From CAWARU01 sp963784575 (GTDB taxonomy: Bacteria > Pseudomonadota > Gammaproteobacteria > UBA6186 > Azoamicaceae): a stretch of 64,000 bases of DNA. Within the stretch, counting starts at the first letter, position 1; every line of letters begins with the position of its first letter. A model generated the notes under the pieces. The model made no database searches, was not told where the DNA came from, and saw only the letters and a list, made by a program, of their open reading frames with translations. Where the stretch lies: the NCBI GenBank assembly GCA_963784575.1, contig CAWARU010000001.1:2542001-2606000 (forward strand), read 5' to 3'. The position numbers and the translations under genes are program-made. Below, piece after piece: positions 15,777-24,978 of this stretch.

Positions 15777-17618
15777 TTACGAATAGGATACTTCTACAGC
15801 CTTATGGGTTAGTTTTTCTTTCAGTTTACTGAGCCCGAAAGAAAACTTGCCGGAAGTCGATGCTCTGGCTTGGTGCTCACGTTCTTTCGCGTCGGCTGCG
15901 GCTTTCATCATTGCTTTATCGAAAGAATGAACAATTGGACGAGGCGGGATTGCAGGTGGCAAAGTGGGGGATACGGGGGGAGTCACGGCTCCTTTTACTT
16001 TTTCTTCCACGAGGCTTCTGAAATAATCACTTTCAGCCACTGATTTCAGTACTTTGGCGGTTAGCTCTCGGGTTCTGGATGCAGATGGTAAATCAGAGCT
16101 TATATTTAATTTTTCAACTTCATAAATAGTCTGTACGGCTTGGATGAATGCGCGTTTTGCGATATCTTCCATTGCTTCTGGGGTAATCTTATCTACTACA
16201 TCCGTTCGTAATTTATTCATATATTTGACGAGGCCTTCGGTAATTTCGCAGGCTAATTCGCGGCTGTATACTTGGACTGATCTATCAGATGGCAATAATT
16301 TTCCTATGGAATCAAATCTCTTTTGTGCGGACAGATCTGCGAATCCATCGCAGGCTTTACTTAATACAAGAAAAGGTGTGATAAAGGGAGCGGGGACATG
16401 CGCACCAACAAAATCAATAATAGTTTTAGCATAATCTGCTTTTGAATTTTTTACTCTTTGTATGGCACCACTTCCCAGCAACTTCCAAGCATCCAGCATG
16501 GTTTCCATTTTCCGAGAAAGCACATCAAAGAAGCGTTCAGTATTTTTTTGATTACAAATCATCTTGATACGCTTTTCATTCTCAACACCTAATTTTTGAT
16601 CAACTATCCGATCGCGCTCTTCAGCTCTCTTGCATTGCTCGGATTGTACTTTTTCTATAACGGAGACATGTTGTTTGAGCTTATCGCGATCTGAGTGAAG
16701 TTCGCGGAATTCATCGCTCATACGTCTTTGAACAGTGTAACTCAAGTCTTGAATTTGATCTGCAACATTGGTATGGCTTTCGATTAGCTCACAGCAGGGT
16801 TTTAAATCATAGTGGACGATTAGATCGAAGGAGGCTGTTGTAGTGATGTTGTTGAATTTTATTTTGAATTTTAAAACATTGCTGCCTTCATGTTCAAGGA
16901 AAGTTAATTCTTCGTCTTCACCAGATCGAAACACTTCGGTAAAGTTCGCGGGGGTTTTAGCAACTTGATAGGGAGTTCTTTTAATGCCGAGGGCAGAGAG
17001 AGTGGGGCTAACGCCTTTGCCTAGGAGATATGAGAGCATGTCGAGATTACCAGAGTAGTAGGCGTGGATTGGACCTTCTAATTTGAAAGGGGTGCCTTCA
17101 TCGAATTTTTCCATGTCTCTCTTATAGGAGTTTTGTTGAAGAAAGAAATCTTCTATTTCTTTCTTTAGGGATGAATCATCTCTGCTTAAGTCAGGTCTGC
17201 GGGTGAAGGTTGCGTTGTGTAATAAACCATAGCTGCTCAGTTCTTCAATAGCACTGTGCAATAAATTCATTTCACGAAACATTTTTACATCTACTTTGTA
17301 ATCAACTAATTCTTCAATAGCATCTTGATCGCTTGCGTACACTGCCCCTTGTAGAGGAGCTCTTTGATATGGTTTACTAATGATTTTTGCATTACCACCA
17401 TTTTGTAAAATAAATTTTCGAGCCCAATTGTTATGATGACAAATGGCAATCAAAAGAGGTGCATCAATCTCATCATCAGTATAGTTGACATCGGCTCCTT
17501 TTGAGAGAGCAAAATCGAATTTATCTTTCATATGAAGCACAATTGCTGTATTTAAAAATTTGGTAGCTCTTTTTTTTCTTTCAAGTTCTTTCTCCAAAGC
17601 TGTCGCAGTAGCAGTCAT
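15777..17618 (-). CDS. Ankyrin-repeat protein with coiled coil and Pro-rich tail, paralogue 2
   Basis: 613 aa, with AGGAG 8 bases before the ATG at 17618. It has the same architecture as the protein at 12955-14799. Ankyrin units cover residues ~25-135 (ALSKGADVNYTDDE, APLLIAICHHNNWARKFIL, APLQGAVYASDQDAIEEL) and a further unit ~195-215. A coiled coil and a Pro-rich C-terminus (PPAIPPRP) follow, ending in a basic amphipathic tail. Differences are concentrated in the ankyrin segment; from about residue 250 on, the two are almost identical. Probably a secreted effector by analogy; no experimental link is visible. Confidence 0.75.
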   Translation of the reverse strand: MTATATALEKELERKKRATKFLNTAIVLHMKDKFDFALSKGADVNYTDDEIDAPLLIAICHHNNWARKFILQNGGNAKIISKPYQRAPLQGAVYASDQDAIEELVDYKVDVKMFREMNLLHSAIEELSSYGLLHNATFTRRPDLSRDDSSLKKEIEDFFLQQNSYKRDMEKFDEGTPFKLEGPIHAYYSGNLDMLSYLLGKGVSPTLSALGIKRTPYQVAKTPANFTEVFRSGEDEELTFLEHEGSNVLKFKIKFNNITTTASFDLIVHYDLKPCCELIESHTNVADQIQDLSYTVQRRMSDEFRELHSDRDKLKQHVSVIEKVQSEQCKRAEERDRIVDQKLGVENEKRIKMICNQKNTERFFDVLSRKMETMLDAWKLLGSGAIQRVKNSKADYAKTIIDFVGAHVPAPFITPFLVLSKACDGFADLSAQKRFDSIGKLLPSDRSVQVYSRELACEITEGLVKYMNKLRTDVVDKITPEAMEDIAKRAFIQAVQTIYEVEKLNISSDLPSASRTRELTAKVLKSVAESDYFRSLVEEKVKGAVTPPVSPTLPPAIPPRPIVHSFDKAMMKAAADAKEREHQARASTSGKFSFGLSKLKEKLTHKAVEVSYS

Positions 17619-17910
17619 AATAAATCTCCTTTGAGTTAATCAATTAACGTGTTTCTAATTAAGTTAAGCTTAAAGCTAGAGAACTAAGGAATCTTTTATA
17701 GCTTATTGTTATATATCACGAATTGTTTAAATACGTCAAGATATTGAAATTTCCAGTATTTTGTTTCGCTATTAAGCTAATCAATTGATATAAAAGATAT
17801 TATAACTAAATGATGATTATTCACGAATTGAAAATCTAGTATTTAGAAAATTTTAATAACTGAGAAACTTATATAAAAAAGAATAGTCTTTTTTTATGGA
17901 GGTAAAATTT
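17619..17910. promoter_or_regulatory. Divergent promoter region
   Basis: 292 AT-rich bases between two divergent genes, with no coding potential noticed. GGAGG at 17898-17902 is the ribosome binding site of the rightward gene and decides its start at 17911. Individual -10/-35 boxes cannot be placed with confidence because of the low GC. Confidence 0.45.
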
Positions 17911-20574
17911 ATGTCGGTAGTAGAACCACCAAAAGGAGCAGATTCACCTAAAAAAGCGGCATCACCCAAAGCCCAACATAAAAAGGTAGGTAAAAGCTTT
18001 GAAGTTTTGGACGAAGAAGCTGAACCTGGCGCTGGACCAGATAAAGATGCATCTGCACCTCTTTCTTTTCCCCCTTTACCCTCAGACCAACCACATATAG
18101 CTGGTGCAAAACGTGCACTTCAATTCATGATTGATGATTTTCAAACTTTATTTGGAACTGATAAGGATGTCGCCCAACATATCGAAAACACATTAAAAGA
18201 TTTTCGTAAGAAAATAAGTCAAATTGGATTAGCTTTAAGTAATGCTAATCCATCAATATCCGATAAGGCTGTATTGGATTCAGCTAGATTATTGGACAAT
18301 TATGATCACATTAAGAAAGAGTTTTTAGCTGCGAGGGCAAAAGCTGCAGTTTCAGTTTCACCAGTGCTCCCAGCAGGCTCTGCATCAGTAAATCCTTTAG
18401 GTGGAGCTCCGCCAGTGCCACCACCCAAACCCAAAATAGCCTCTATGCCACCGTCTGCAAAAAAAGAAGGCTCACTAGCAGGAGGAGTGGTTGCACCATC
18501 GCTGGTTGCTTCAGTTCCGGCAGCTGCAGATAAATACCAAAAAAGTGATGCAGATCTGATAACAAAATTAGGCACTGCAAAAGGAGAAGACATACAAAAA
18601 ACATTTTTGCAAATAGTAGATAGGCTGAAAGCGATTGGTGCAACGAATCCAACAGATTATATGAAATTACTCAAAGAATTTTCAGAAAAATTAGTATCGG
18701 GTGATCCTAATAGTCCTATTAAGAATTTGCAAAATTTTTATGCTACTCCTGCTGCACCGGATGGTGGTGCGGCTGAAAAAAAAGCAAGTGGAGAGCGCAG
18801 TGCAGCTTATCAAGCGTTGGCTGCAATTAATGATAAATGGATAAAAAGCTTCGTGGCACCAAAAGATTCAGGACAACTAGATGAGTTAGCAGGTATTGTG
18901 GGAAAACTACTTTCTCTGTCCGATACTGCTAAAGGCAATATATTCCAAGACAATGTAAGGGATGCACTAAACATCCAGCTTAAAACGCAGGTTAAAACAA
19001 GTGTAACTGTTACTCCTCTCCCAACTCCCTCTGGCCCAGCACACCCCGTTCAACCAGCACAACCAGCACAACCATTACCTTCTCTTCCAGTTGTCGATCC
19101 GACAAAAGCGGCTAAGACTGCTTGGATGAAAAAAGAATTTGAGAATGTCAAAAAAATGCCATTTATGGAGGAAAAGATCAGGTATCAAGAGTATTTGTTT
19201 CAGAGGCTAAGAAAAGATGGATATCACACGGTTGATTCAGTACAACTAGAAAATGAAATTGATGCTGCGATTGCTTATCTCAAATCATTACCTCAAGAAA
19301 AATTATTACCAGATAACTTACAAGCAGCGAGAGATCTCAGAGAGATATTGTATGAAACTGCAAAAAAATTAAATTATAAGAAAGGTCTTGATGAGATCGC
19401 TACTATACCTGCTTCACCACTCATGGATATAGATAAAACAAAACTTCCTAATTATGCTGCCTATAATAACAGCATGGATTTATGGATGGCAGATTCTCAA
19501 CAAAAATATTTTAAAGCTTATCAAGAAAAAGTACTAGCCCCCTGGATCCGAGAGGTGGAGAATAATCCAGGTCAATCAGACAAACTCGATACATATTTAG
19601 GAAAACTACAATCTATGATTGAGTTCTTGCCCCCAAGTGTAACAGGAATTCAAGTGCCCGCAAGAGTAGAAGTGTTGGATAAGCAAGTAATGGCTTTAAA
19701 TAGGATTTTAAAAAATGATAATATTAAATTTAATGCCAAGCAACTGGAAACAATGCGTCAAATAGTAAATTCGTTGAAAGCACAGGGCATTCAGAATCTG
19801 AGCGAAGTAGATGCTGCCATCGCACAAAAACAAGGTAAACCTGCTCCTAAAGCACAAGATCTTTCCGATGCACTGCTGCGAATAAATGCAAATGGGATCC
19901 AACCAGGCTTGCCTCCTACTCCCGGTTCTCCAGTTGTCAGATTGTCAGCAAGAGTAAAACAGCCGGAGCCATACCCAATTCCACAATTAATCGCTAGGGA
20001 CACCCCACCTCAGCCTGGTGGTCCTATAAAGGCGGTCGTTCCTACCTACAAACTGCCGCAAGCAAAGCCTTTAAGTAGTGAGACTCAGGAAAAAAAACAG
20101 CTGTTTGATAGACTTGCAAATGGAATTATTGACAATCTTAGCACCATTCCTCTAGGTCCTCCAGGTCAAAAACCAATAGAACCTCCTTATGAATATCTGA
20201 AAGGAAATACTCTCAATCTTGAATTAGGCAAGCCAAAATGCTCATTGCAAAAAAATAATGGCACTGAAGATTATGTTGCGACTGTTTCACAAGATCCAAA
20301 GGAAGCACGTGCCGCATTTGGAGCCATATTAAGTAGCTTTAAAAAGGAATTCCCTCAAGAGAAGGACGTAAATCTTGCAGTAGCTGATGTAAATATCTTG
20401 AAAGAATTGGTCAAGGAAACCTTTTTGCAGGGTAGCAACCCTGTTTTCATGAAGGATGCGGAAGCAGCTATTGCTGCTTCACCGTATAAAACTAAAGATG
20501 CGTTTCTTGCAAAAGTGCAAGAGGAATTGGTAGCAGAACTCCCCGCGCCTCACCCTCCTGGTGTTGAACCTTAG
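17911..20574 (+). CDS. Large Pro/Ala-rich protein of unknown function
   Basis: 887 aa when started at ATG 17911 (MSVVEPPKGADSPKKAASPK), 8 bases after GGAGG; an ATG at 17896 overlaps that site and is less likely. Helical segments alternate with proline-rich linkers at ~145-190 (PPVPPPKPK), ~370-400 (PAQPAQPLPSLP) and ~675-730. No signal peptide, membrane segment or known motif is visible. It is divergent from an ankyrin effector-type gene and stands alone. Its modular helix/linker layout is compatible with a secreted effector or scaffold, but this is speculation. Confidence 0.6.
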   Translation: MSVVEPPKGADSPKKAASPKAQHKKVGKSFEVLDEEAEPGAGPDKDASAPLSFPPLPSDQPHIAGAKRALQFMIDDFQTLFGTDKDVAQHIENTLKDFRKKISQIGLALSNANPSISDKAVLDSARLLDNYDHIKKEFLAARAKAAVSVSPVLPAGSASVNPLGGAPPVPPPKPKIASMPPSAKKEGSLAGGVVAPSLVASVPAAADKYQKSDADLITKLGTAKGEDIQKTFLQIVDRLKAIGATNPTDYMKLLKEFSEKLVSGDPNSPIKNLQNFYATPAAPDGGAAEKKASGERSAAYQALAAINDKWIKSFVAPKDSGQLDELAGIVGKLLSLSDTAKGNIFQDNVRDALNIQLKTQVKTSVTVTPLPTPSGPAHPVQPAQPAQPLPSLPVVDPTKAAKTAWMKKEFENVKKMPFMEEKIRYQEYLFQRLRKDGYHTVDSVQLENEIDAAIAYLKSLPQEKLLPDNLQAARDLREILYETAKKLNYKKGLDEIATIPASPLMDIDKTKLPNYAAYNNSMDLWMADSQQKYFKAYQEKVLAPWIREVENNPGQSDKLDTYLGKLQSMIEFLPPSVTGIQVPARVEVLDKQVMALNRILKNDNIKFNAKQLETMRQIVNSLKAQGIQNLSEVDAAIAQKQGKPAPKAQDLSDALLRINANGIQPGLPPTPGSPVVRLSARVKQPEPYPIPQLIARDTPPQPGGPIKAVVPTYKLPQAKPLSSETQEKKQLFDRLANGIIDNLSTIPLGPPGQKPIEPPYEYLKGNTLNLELGKPKCSLQKNNGTEDYVATVSQDPKEARAAFGAILSSFKKEFPQEKDVNLAVADVNILKELVKETFLQGSNPVFMKDAEAAIAASPYKTKDAFLAKVQEELVAELPAPHPPGVEP

Positions 20575-20786
20575 CAATTAATTATTATCAAGGAGTTTAA
20601 TTAAATCTAATTTCTGAAATTGAATTTATACATAATAAGAAATAAGAATAATTACCTCTTTCTTCACCGCAAAAATAATAGCGTCAATTAGAGCGTCGAG
20701 GTAGAAGTTTCCTTGACAACTGGATAAGTTCATATAATATGAATCGGATTGGAACCAAATTTTTCAAGCATTCATAGGTACTGACA

Positions 20787-21965
20787 GTGAAAACAGCGAT
20801 ATTAAGTGTATTAATAGCGATTGCGGTTGCTCTATTTAGCGTTTATCAGTTTGAAACTTTGCAAAAATTCATGAATGAAACGAATAATACAGTCACTCGT
20901 CTAAATTCCACTGTAACCTCTTCCATTCTGGCGAATGCAGCTAATATTGAAAAAAATAATGGAAAAATTGCACAGCTGCAGCAGGGTTTGCATGAGACTC
21001 AAAGGTATTTCAAGGCTTTTTCACAACAGATGAATAAAAAAGTTCAAAGTCAAGAACATCAGGCAGCAGCGCCGCAATTAAATCTCATTGAAGCTAGACA
21101 TTGGATTCAATTGGCATGGGAAAGACTTGTTTATGCCCATGACTTGAATGGTGCAATTTCATTGTTAGAAATGGCAAGCAAAAACATTTCGGAACTGCAG
21201 GATTCCAATGCGGCTGCGTTGCGTCAGGCACTGGCACAAGATTTGATGACTTTAAGAAATTTTAGATTCCCGGATATCGATGCTACATGGGTTATTTTAG
21301 GTGCTATGATTCAACAGGTGCAAAATTTGCCTGCTCGGGGTTATAAGGAGCTGCAAATTTCGGAAGAGCAAGTAGGAGAACGGTCGGGGAAGCAAACAGG
21401 CAAGCAATCGGGGGAGCAATCAGGAAAACAATCAGAAGAACACGCAAATGAAGCAAATACTGAAGAAAATCCGGAGAAAAAAGACAAAAAAGAAAGTTCT
21501 TTTAGAACGGCTTTTAATGAATCACTGATACGGATGAAAGATATCATCAAAATTCAGCATCATACCAAACCTATTGAACCTATCTTGAGTCAAGAGGACG
21601 AATTCCTGGCGAAAGCACATTTAAAGCTTATTCTAGAGCAAGCCCGTTCTGCACTGTTGCAAGCAAATGAACCGATTTACCAGCAGTCTCTGAAGGAAGC
21701 GAAAGCATGGCTCAGTGATTATTTTGAAACTTCGAATGACAAAATTCGTAATATGGTAGCTGAAATTTCTAAACTGCAAGAAATTTGTTTGACTGTGACA
21801 GTGCCAACATTACAATCGCTTGCACTGGTGCAGCAGACATCAGTGCAGCAAACGCAGATATCAACACAACAAATGTCGGAGCAACAGACATCAGCACAAC
21901 AAATGTCGGGAGAACAGAAGTCAGAGCAGCAACAACCTTCAGACCATCAAATGACAGGACACTAA
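20787..21965 (+). CDS. hemX: HemX-like membrane protein (uroporphyrinogen-III C-methyltransferase family)
   Basis: 392 aa, GTG start with AGGT upstream. It has an N-terminal membrane anchor (residues ~4-20), a coiled-coil region (~30-75), then the HemX-typical block LIEARHWIQLAWERLVYAHD and helical repeats. HemX lies with hemC/hemD/hemY in many gammaproteobacteria; its exact role is not settled. Two low-complexity insertions are unusual: a G/S/K/Q repeat at ~191-225 (RSGKQTGKQSGEQSGKQ) and a C-terminal Q/S/T repeat at ~350-392 (QQTSAQQMSGEQ). hemY starts 6 bases after its stop, so the two form an operon. No methyltransferase domain is present. Confidence 0.8.
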   Translation: MKTAILSVLIAIAVALFSVYQFETLQKFMNETNNTVTRLNSTVTSSILANAANIEKNNGKIAQLQQGLHETQRYFKAFSQQMNKKVQSQEHQAAAPQLNLIEARHWIQLAWERLVYAHDLNGAISLLEMASKNISELQDSNAAALRQALAQDLMTLRNFRFPDIDATWVILGAMIQQVQNLPARGYKELQISEEQVGERSGKQTGKQSGEQSGKQSEEHANEANTEENPEKKDKKESSFRTAFNESLIRMKDIIKIQHHTKPIEPILSQEDEFLAKAHLKLILEQARSALLQANEPIYQQSLKEAKAWLSDYFETSNDKIRNMVAEISKLQEICLTVTVPTLQSLALVQQTSVQQTQISTQQMSEQQTSAQQMSGEQKSEQQQPSDHQMTGH

Positions 21966-21971
21966 TAGATT

Positions 21972-23174
21972 ATGCGATTTTTTTGGTCTTTATTAATAGT
22001 CTTTGCTTTAGCAGCTGGCCTTGGGGTCATGATACAACGAGAGCCGGGGTATGCCCTCTTTGCCTATGATGATTGGACTGTTGAAATGCCGCTTTGGCTT
22101 GCGGCAATCGCTGTCCTCGTACTGATTCTCTTGACCATGACTTTGTTGTCACTCATTAATACTTTTTTCTCTGGTCCAAGACGCATCAAAGCATGGTGGC
22201 GGCTGCATCAAATCGAGTCTGCAAGGCGCAACACCGACCGAGGTCTGCTCAATTTAACAGAGGGACGGTGGAAGAAGGCGGAACACTATTTAAGCAAGGG
22301 TGCGCAGTATAGTGATAAACCCCTCATTAATTATCTGGCTGCTGCCAGAGCTGCGACGGAAGCGGGTTCAACAAGCCGCCGCGATCGCTATTTGCAGTTG
22401 GCAGAAAATCTAGAACATAATTCGGACGCAGTAAAATTAACTGCGGCAGAATTACAATACTCTCAAGGAGATTTGGAACAAAGTATTGCAACTCTTCAGC
22501 ATTTGCATCTGGAAAAACCGAGGCACCCGGTGGTTTTAAAATTACTGAGCGATCTCTATGAAAAGAAAGGGGATTGGCAGTCATTATTTGCACTCTTGCC
22601 AGATATTCGTAAAGCAGACATTTTCCCGAACAAAGAAGCGCTTGCACAATTTGAGCAGAAAGTATACGCAAAGTTTTTACCAGAACTTTTACAGCACGAT
22701 AGAAAAACTTTAGCAAAATTCTGGCATTCTGCCCCGCGCTCGGTCACAAGCAACCCGAATTGCATTGAAGCCTATGCTGCACTCTTGCATAGGGAAGGAG
22801 AAGACCGGGATGCTGAAGCACTAATTCGGAGGACCCTAGAAAAGCAGTGGCATGATGGCCTAGTTGAATTGTATGGGCATATTAAAGGCCCATCACCCAA
22901 GAAGCAGCTTGCCTTTGCTCAAAGTCTACTCGAGCGTGAACCGAGAAATGCAGCTTTGTTTTTAACTTTGGCGAGATTATGTCTGGATGAGAAACTTTGG
23001 GGCATGGCTAGGGATTATTTGGAAATGAGTATCGATTGTAAGCCAAGTGCAGAAGCTTATGCAATGCTTGGACAGCTCATGGAACAACTGGGTGATAAAT
23101 CAAAAAGTGAAGAAACCTATAAAAATGGTCTTCTGTGGGTGGTTAAGAATCAACCGGAAGGAATACAATCCTAG
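21972..23174 (+). CDS. hemY: HemY-like protoheme biosynthesis TPR protein
   Basis: 400 aa, directly after hemX. The N-terminus has two membrane helices (residues ~3-22 and ~40-63), with the conserved LGVMIQREPGYALFAYDDWT between them, followed by the HemY_N block (RRIKAWWRLH). The rest is TPR-like helical repeats, with a final one at AYAMLGQLMEQLGDKSKSEE. The gammaproteobacterial HemY is an inner-membrane TPR protein linked to late heme synthesis and is unrelated to the oxidase of Bacillus. The stop codon overlaps the stop of the convergent LysR gene in a shared CTAG. Confidence 0.85.
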   Translation: MRFFWSLLIVFALAAGLGVMIQREPGYALFAYDDWTVEMPLWLAAIAVLVLILLTMTLLSLINTFFSGPRRIKAWWRLHQIESARRNTDRGLLNLTEGRWKKAEHYLSKGAQYSDKPLINYLAAARAATEAGSTSRRDRYLQLAENLEHNSDAVKLTAAELQYSQGDLEQSIATLQHLHLEKPRHPVVLKLLSDLYEKKGDWQSLFALLPDIRKADIFPNKEALAQFEQKVYAKFLPELLQHDRKTLAKFWHSAPRSVTSNPNCIEAYAALLHREGEDRDAEALIRRTLEKQWHDGLVELYGHIKGPSPKKQLAFAQSLLEREPRNAALFLTLARLCLDEKLWGMARDYLEMSIDCKPSAEAYAMLGQLMEQLGDKSKSEETYKNGLLWVVKNQPEGIQS

Positions 23175-24097
23175 TCAGTCCGTGAAACGGTTGTAAGCAG
23201 TCTATCCCGCACTTCTTCCTTATCAAGCTCCTCTAAAAACCAATCCATCGCTTGATTATGAGCATCCGTTCGCCAGGCCGTTTTTAAATATACTTTGTCT
23301 TTTAATTGCTCGGCGACCGTTTTTTCAACCAACCTCCCATCTTTTAATAAATGCAGGATTCTATGTCGCGGCAGATAGCCAACCCCTATTCCCTGTACTT
23401 GCGCAAGAATTTTTGCATCCATAGAAGGAACCACAATAGTCGCTTGACCCGAAAAGATGCCAGAAGAGAGAGAGGGAGGTAATTGCTGTGAAGTATCAGA
23501 GATTACAATGCTGTGATATTGGCTGATTTCTTCTCGTGTGATAGGTTTCTCGCAAGCTGCCAGCGGATGCTCTGGTGAAACCGCAAAAGTCCAGAAAACG
23601 CTTCCTAAAATTTTTTGGGAACAAGGTAATTCGCTGGGTGGAATGTGGCTTGCCCCGATTGCAAGACTGGCACGATTTTGCGATAAAGCATCCCAGCAGC
23701 CGTTCATGACTTCTCTGTGCAATCGAATGGTGACATTGGGGGCAACTTTTTGGAATTTTCTAATGAGTTCTAGGATCTTATCGAGTGCAATGAGATCATC
23801 ATAGGCAATGGAAATTTCTGTTCCGAAACCTTGTTCAATGAAACGAACATCATGTTTGAGACGCTGCATTTGTTTTAGGAGGGTTCTACTTCGTTCCCAA
23901 AAGAGACGCCCTTGTGCAGTCAAACTGGGACGGTAGCTTTCACGATTGAAGATCGAAAATCCAATAATGGATTCTAATTTTTTAATGGTCTGGGTGATGG
24001 CTGAGGGCGTTCGATGCAGAATGCTCGCTGCCTGGGTGAAACTGCCCTGCTCTATGATGGCCCCCAATACCTCTATGTCTTTAAAATCAAAATTCAT
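23171..24097 (-). CDS. LysR-family transcriptional regulator
   Basis: 308 aa. Residues 1-60 form the typical winged HTH (FKDIEVLGAIIEQGSFTQAA, then SAITQTIKKLE and FNRESYRPSLTAQG). A linker helix and the LysR substrate-binding domain follow (TEISIAYDDLIALDKIL, GVGYLPRHRI). It is convergent with hemY and divergent from the rhodanese gene, which it may control. Effector and targets cannot be read from the sequence. Confidence 0.9.
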   Translation of the reverse strand: MNFDFKDIEVLGAIIEQGSFTQAASILHRTPSAITQTIKKLESIIGFSIFNRESYRPSLTAQGRLFWERSRTLLKQMQRLKHDVRFIEQGFGTEISIAYDDLIALDKILELIRKFQKVAPNVTIRLHREVMNGCWDALSQNRASLAIGASHIPPSELPCSQKILGSVFWTFAVSPEHPLAACEKPITREEISQYHSIVISDTSQQLPPSLSSGIFSGQATIVVPSMDAKILAQVQGIGVGYLPRHRILHLLKDGRLVEKTVAEQLKDKVYLKTAWRTDAHNQAMDWFLEELDKEEVRDRLLTTVSRTD

Positions 24098-24330
24098 TCT
24101 GCAAATCCTGTCGAGATATTATTATTCTTCTGGTTAAGAAAAACTTAATATCTTGTTTAAAATAATTCACTTTCATTCTGGTAATTTCTTAATTATTATA
24201 GATTTTATCTGAAGTGATAGCTTTAAACAAGTATTTTTGTTAAATTTAACTTAATATTATGCTGGTTATAATTTCAGTATTAGAGTAAATATGTAAATAC
24301 CTAGATATAAAACAGAGAGAGGAACTTAAT

Positions 24331-24816
24331 ATGAATATGTGTAACTTTGGCCTTGGTCTTGGAGTATTAGCATTAGCTTTAGCAATTCCGTTTTCAGCAT
24401 TTTCAGCCGGTCAGAACAAGGGTGCAGGTAGTAGCATTCAAGATAGCAAAAAAGCCGTTGAATTTTTTGAGCAGGAACTCAACTTCAAAACGAATCCGTA
24501 TGGTATCAATAGACTCATCAGTGAAAAAGCAAAGAACATTACTATTGTAGATGTTCGTACTGCAGCAGATTATGCTGCTGGACACATCCCTGGTGCAATC
24601 AACATACCTTATGAGAAATATAGTGGGTTTGATGGACAGGAAAAAGAGTTTCCTGGTCTTAGGAAAGATGGATACAATTATGTGTATTGCTATCAGCATT
24701 TATGCAATCTGGGACAAAAGGCTGCCAAGAAATTTGCAAGCGTTGGATATCCTGTCAAAGAAATTGTGGGTGGCTACAATTCTTGGGTAGAGGAAGGATA
24801 TCCGGTAGAGAAGTAA
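24331..24816 (+). CDS. Periplasmic rhodanese-like protein
   Basis: 161 aa with a signal peptide (hydrophobic residues ~5-25, likely cut after AFSA). A single rhodanese domain follows: VDVRTAADYAAGHIPGAINI, then the active-site loop with C120 (VYCYQHLCNLGQ) and GGYNSWVEEGYP. The loop has a second cysteine, C125, and lacks the usual Gly/Arg after the catalytic Cys. GAGAGGAAC precedes the ATG. A hairpin terminator follows. The sulphur acceptor is unknown. Confidence 0.88.
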   Translation: MNMCNFGLGLGVLALALAIPFSAFSAGQNKGAGSSIQDSKKAVEFFEQELNFKTNPYGINRLISEKAKNITIVDVRTAADYAAGHIPGAINIPYEKYSGFDGQEKEFPGLRKDGYNYVYCYQHLCNLGQKAAKKFASVGYPVKEIVGGYNSWVEEGYPVEK

Positions 24817-24827
24817 ATTAGGTCTAC

Positions 24828-24858
24828 AAAGACCCCTTGTTAATGAAAAGGGGTCTTT
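24828..24858 (+). terminator. Hairpin terminator after the rhodanese gene
   Basis: Stem AAAGACCCCTT / AAGGGGTCTTT with a 9-base loop, 12 bases after the rhodanese stop. The right arm ends in TTT and only a short U tract follows. Confidence 0.75.
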
Positions 24859-24978
24859 AGGATCATTGGATAATTCTAAATTAACGTCCCTATTACTATT
24901 CTTTGGTATCTAATATCTTGTATACTGCGTTAGCAGAGAAGAGAAAGGATGAATTATCAAAAGATGTATTTGAAATAA

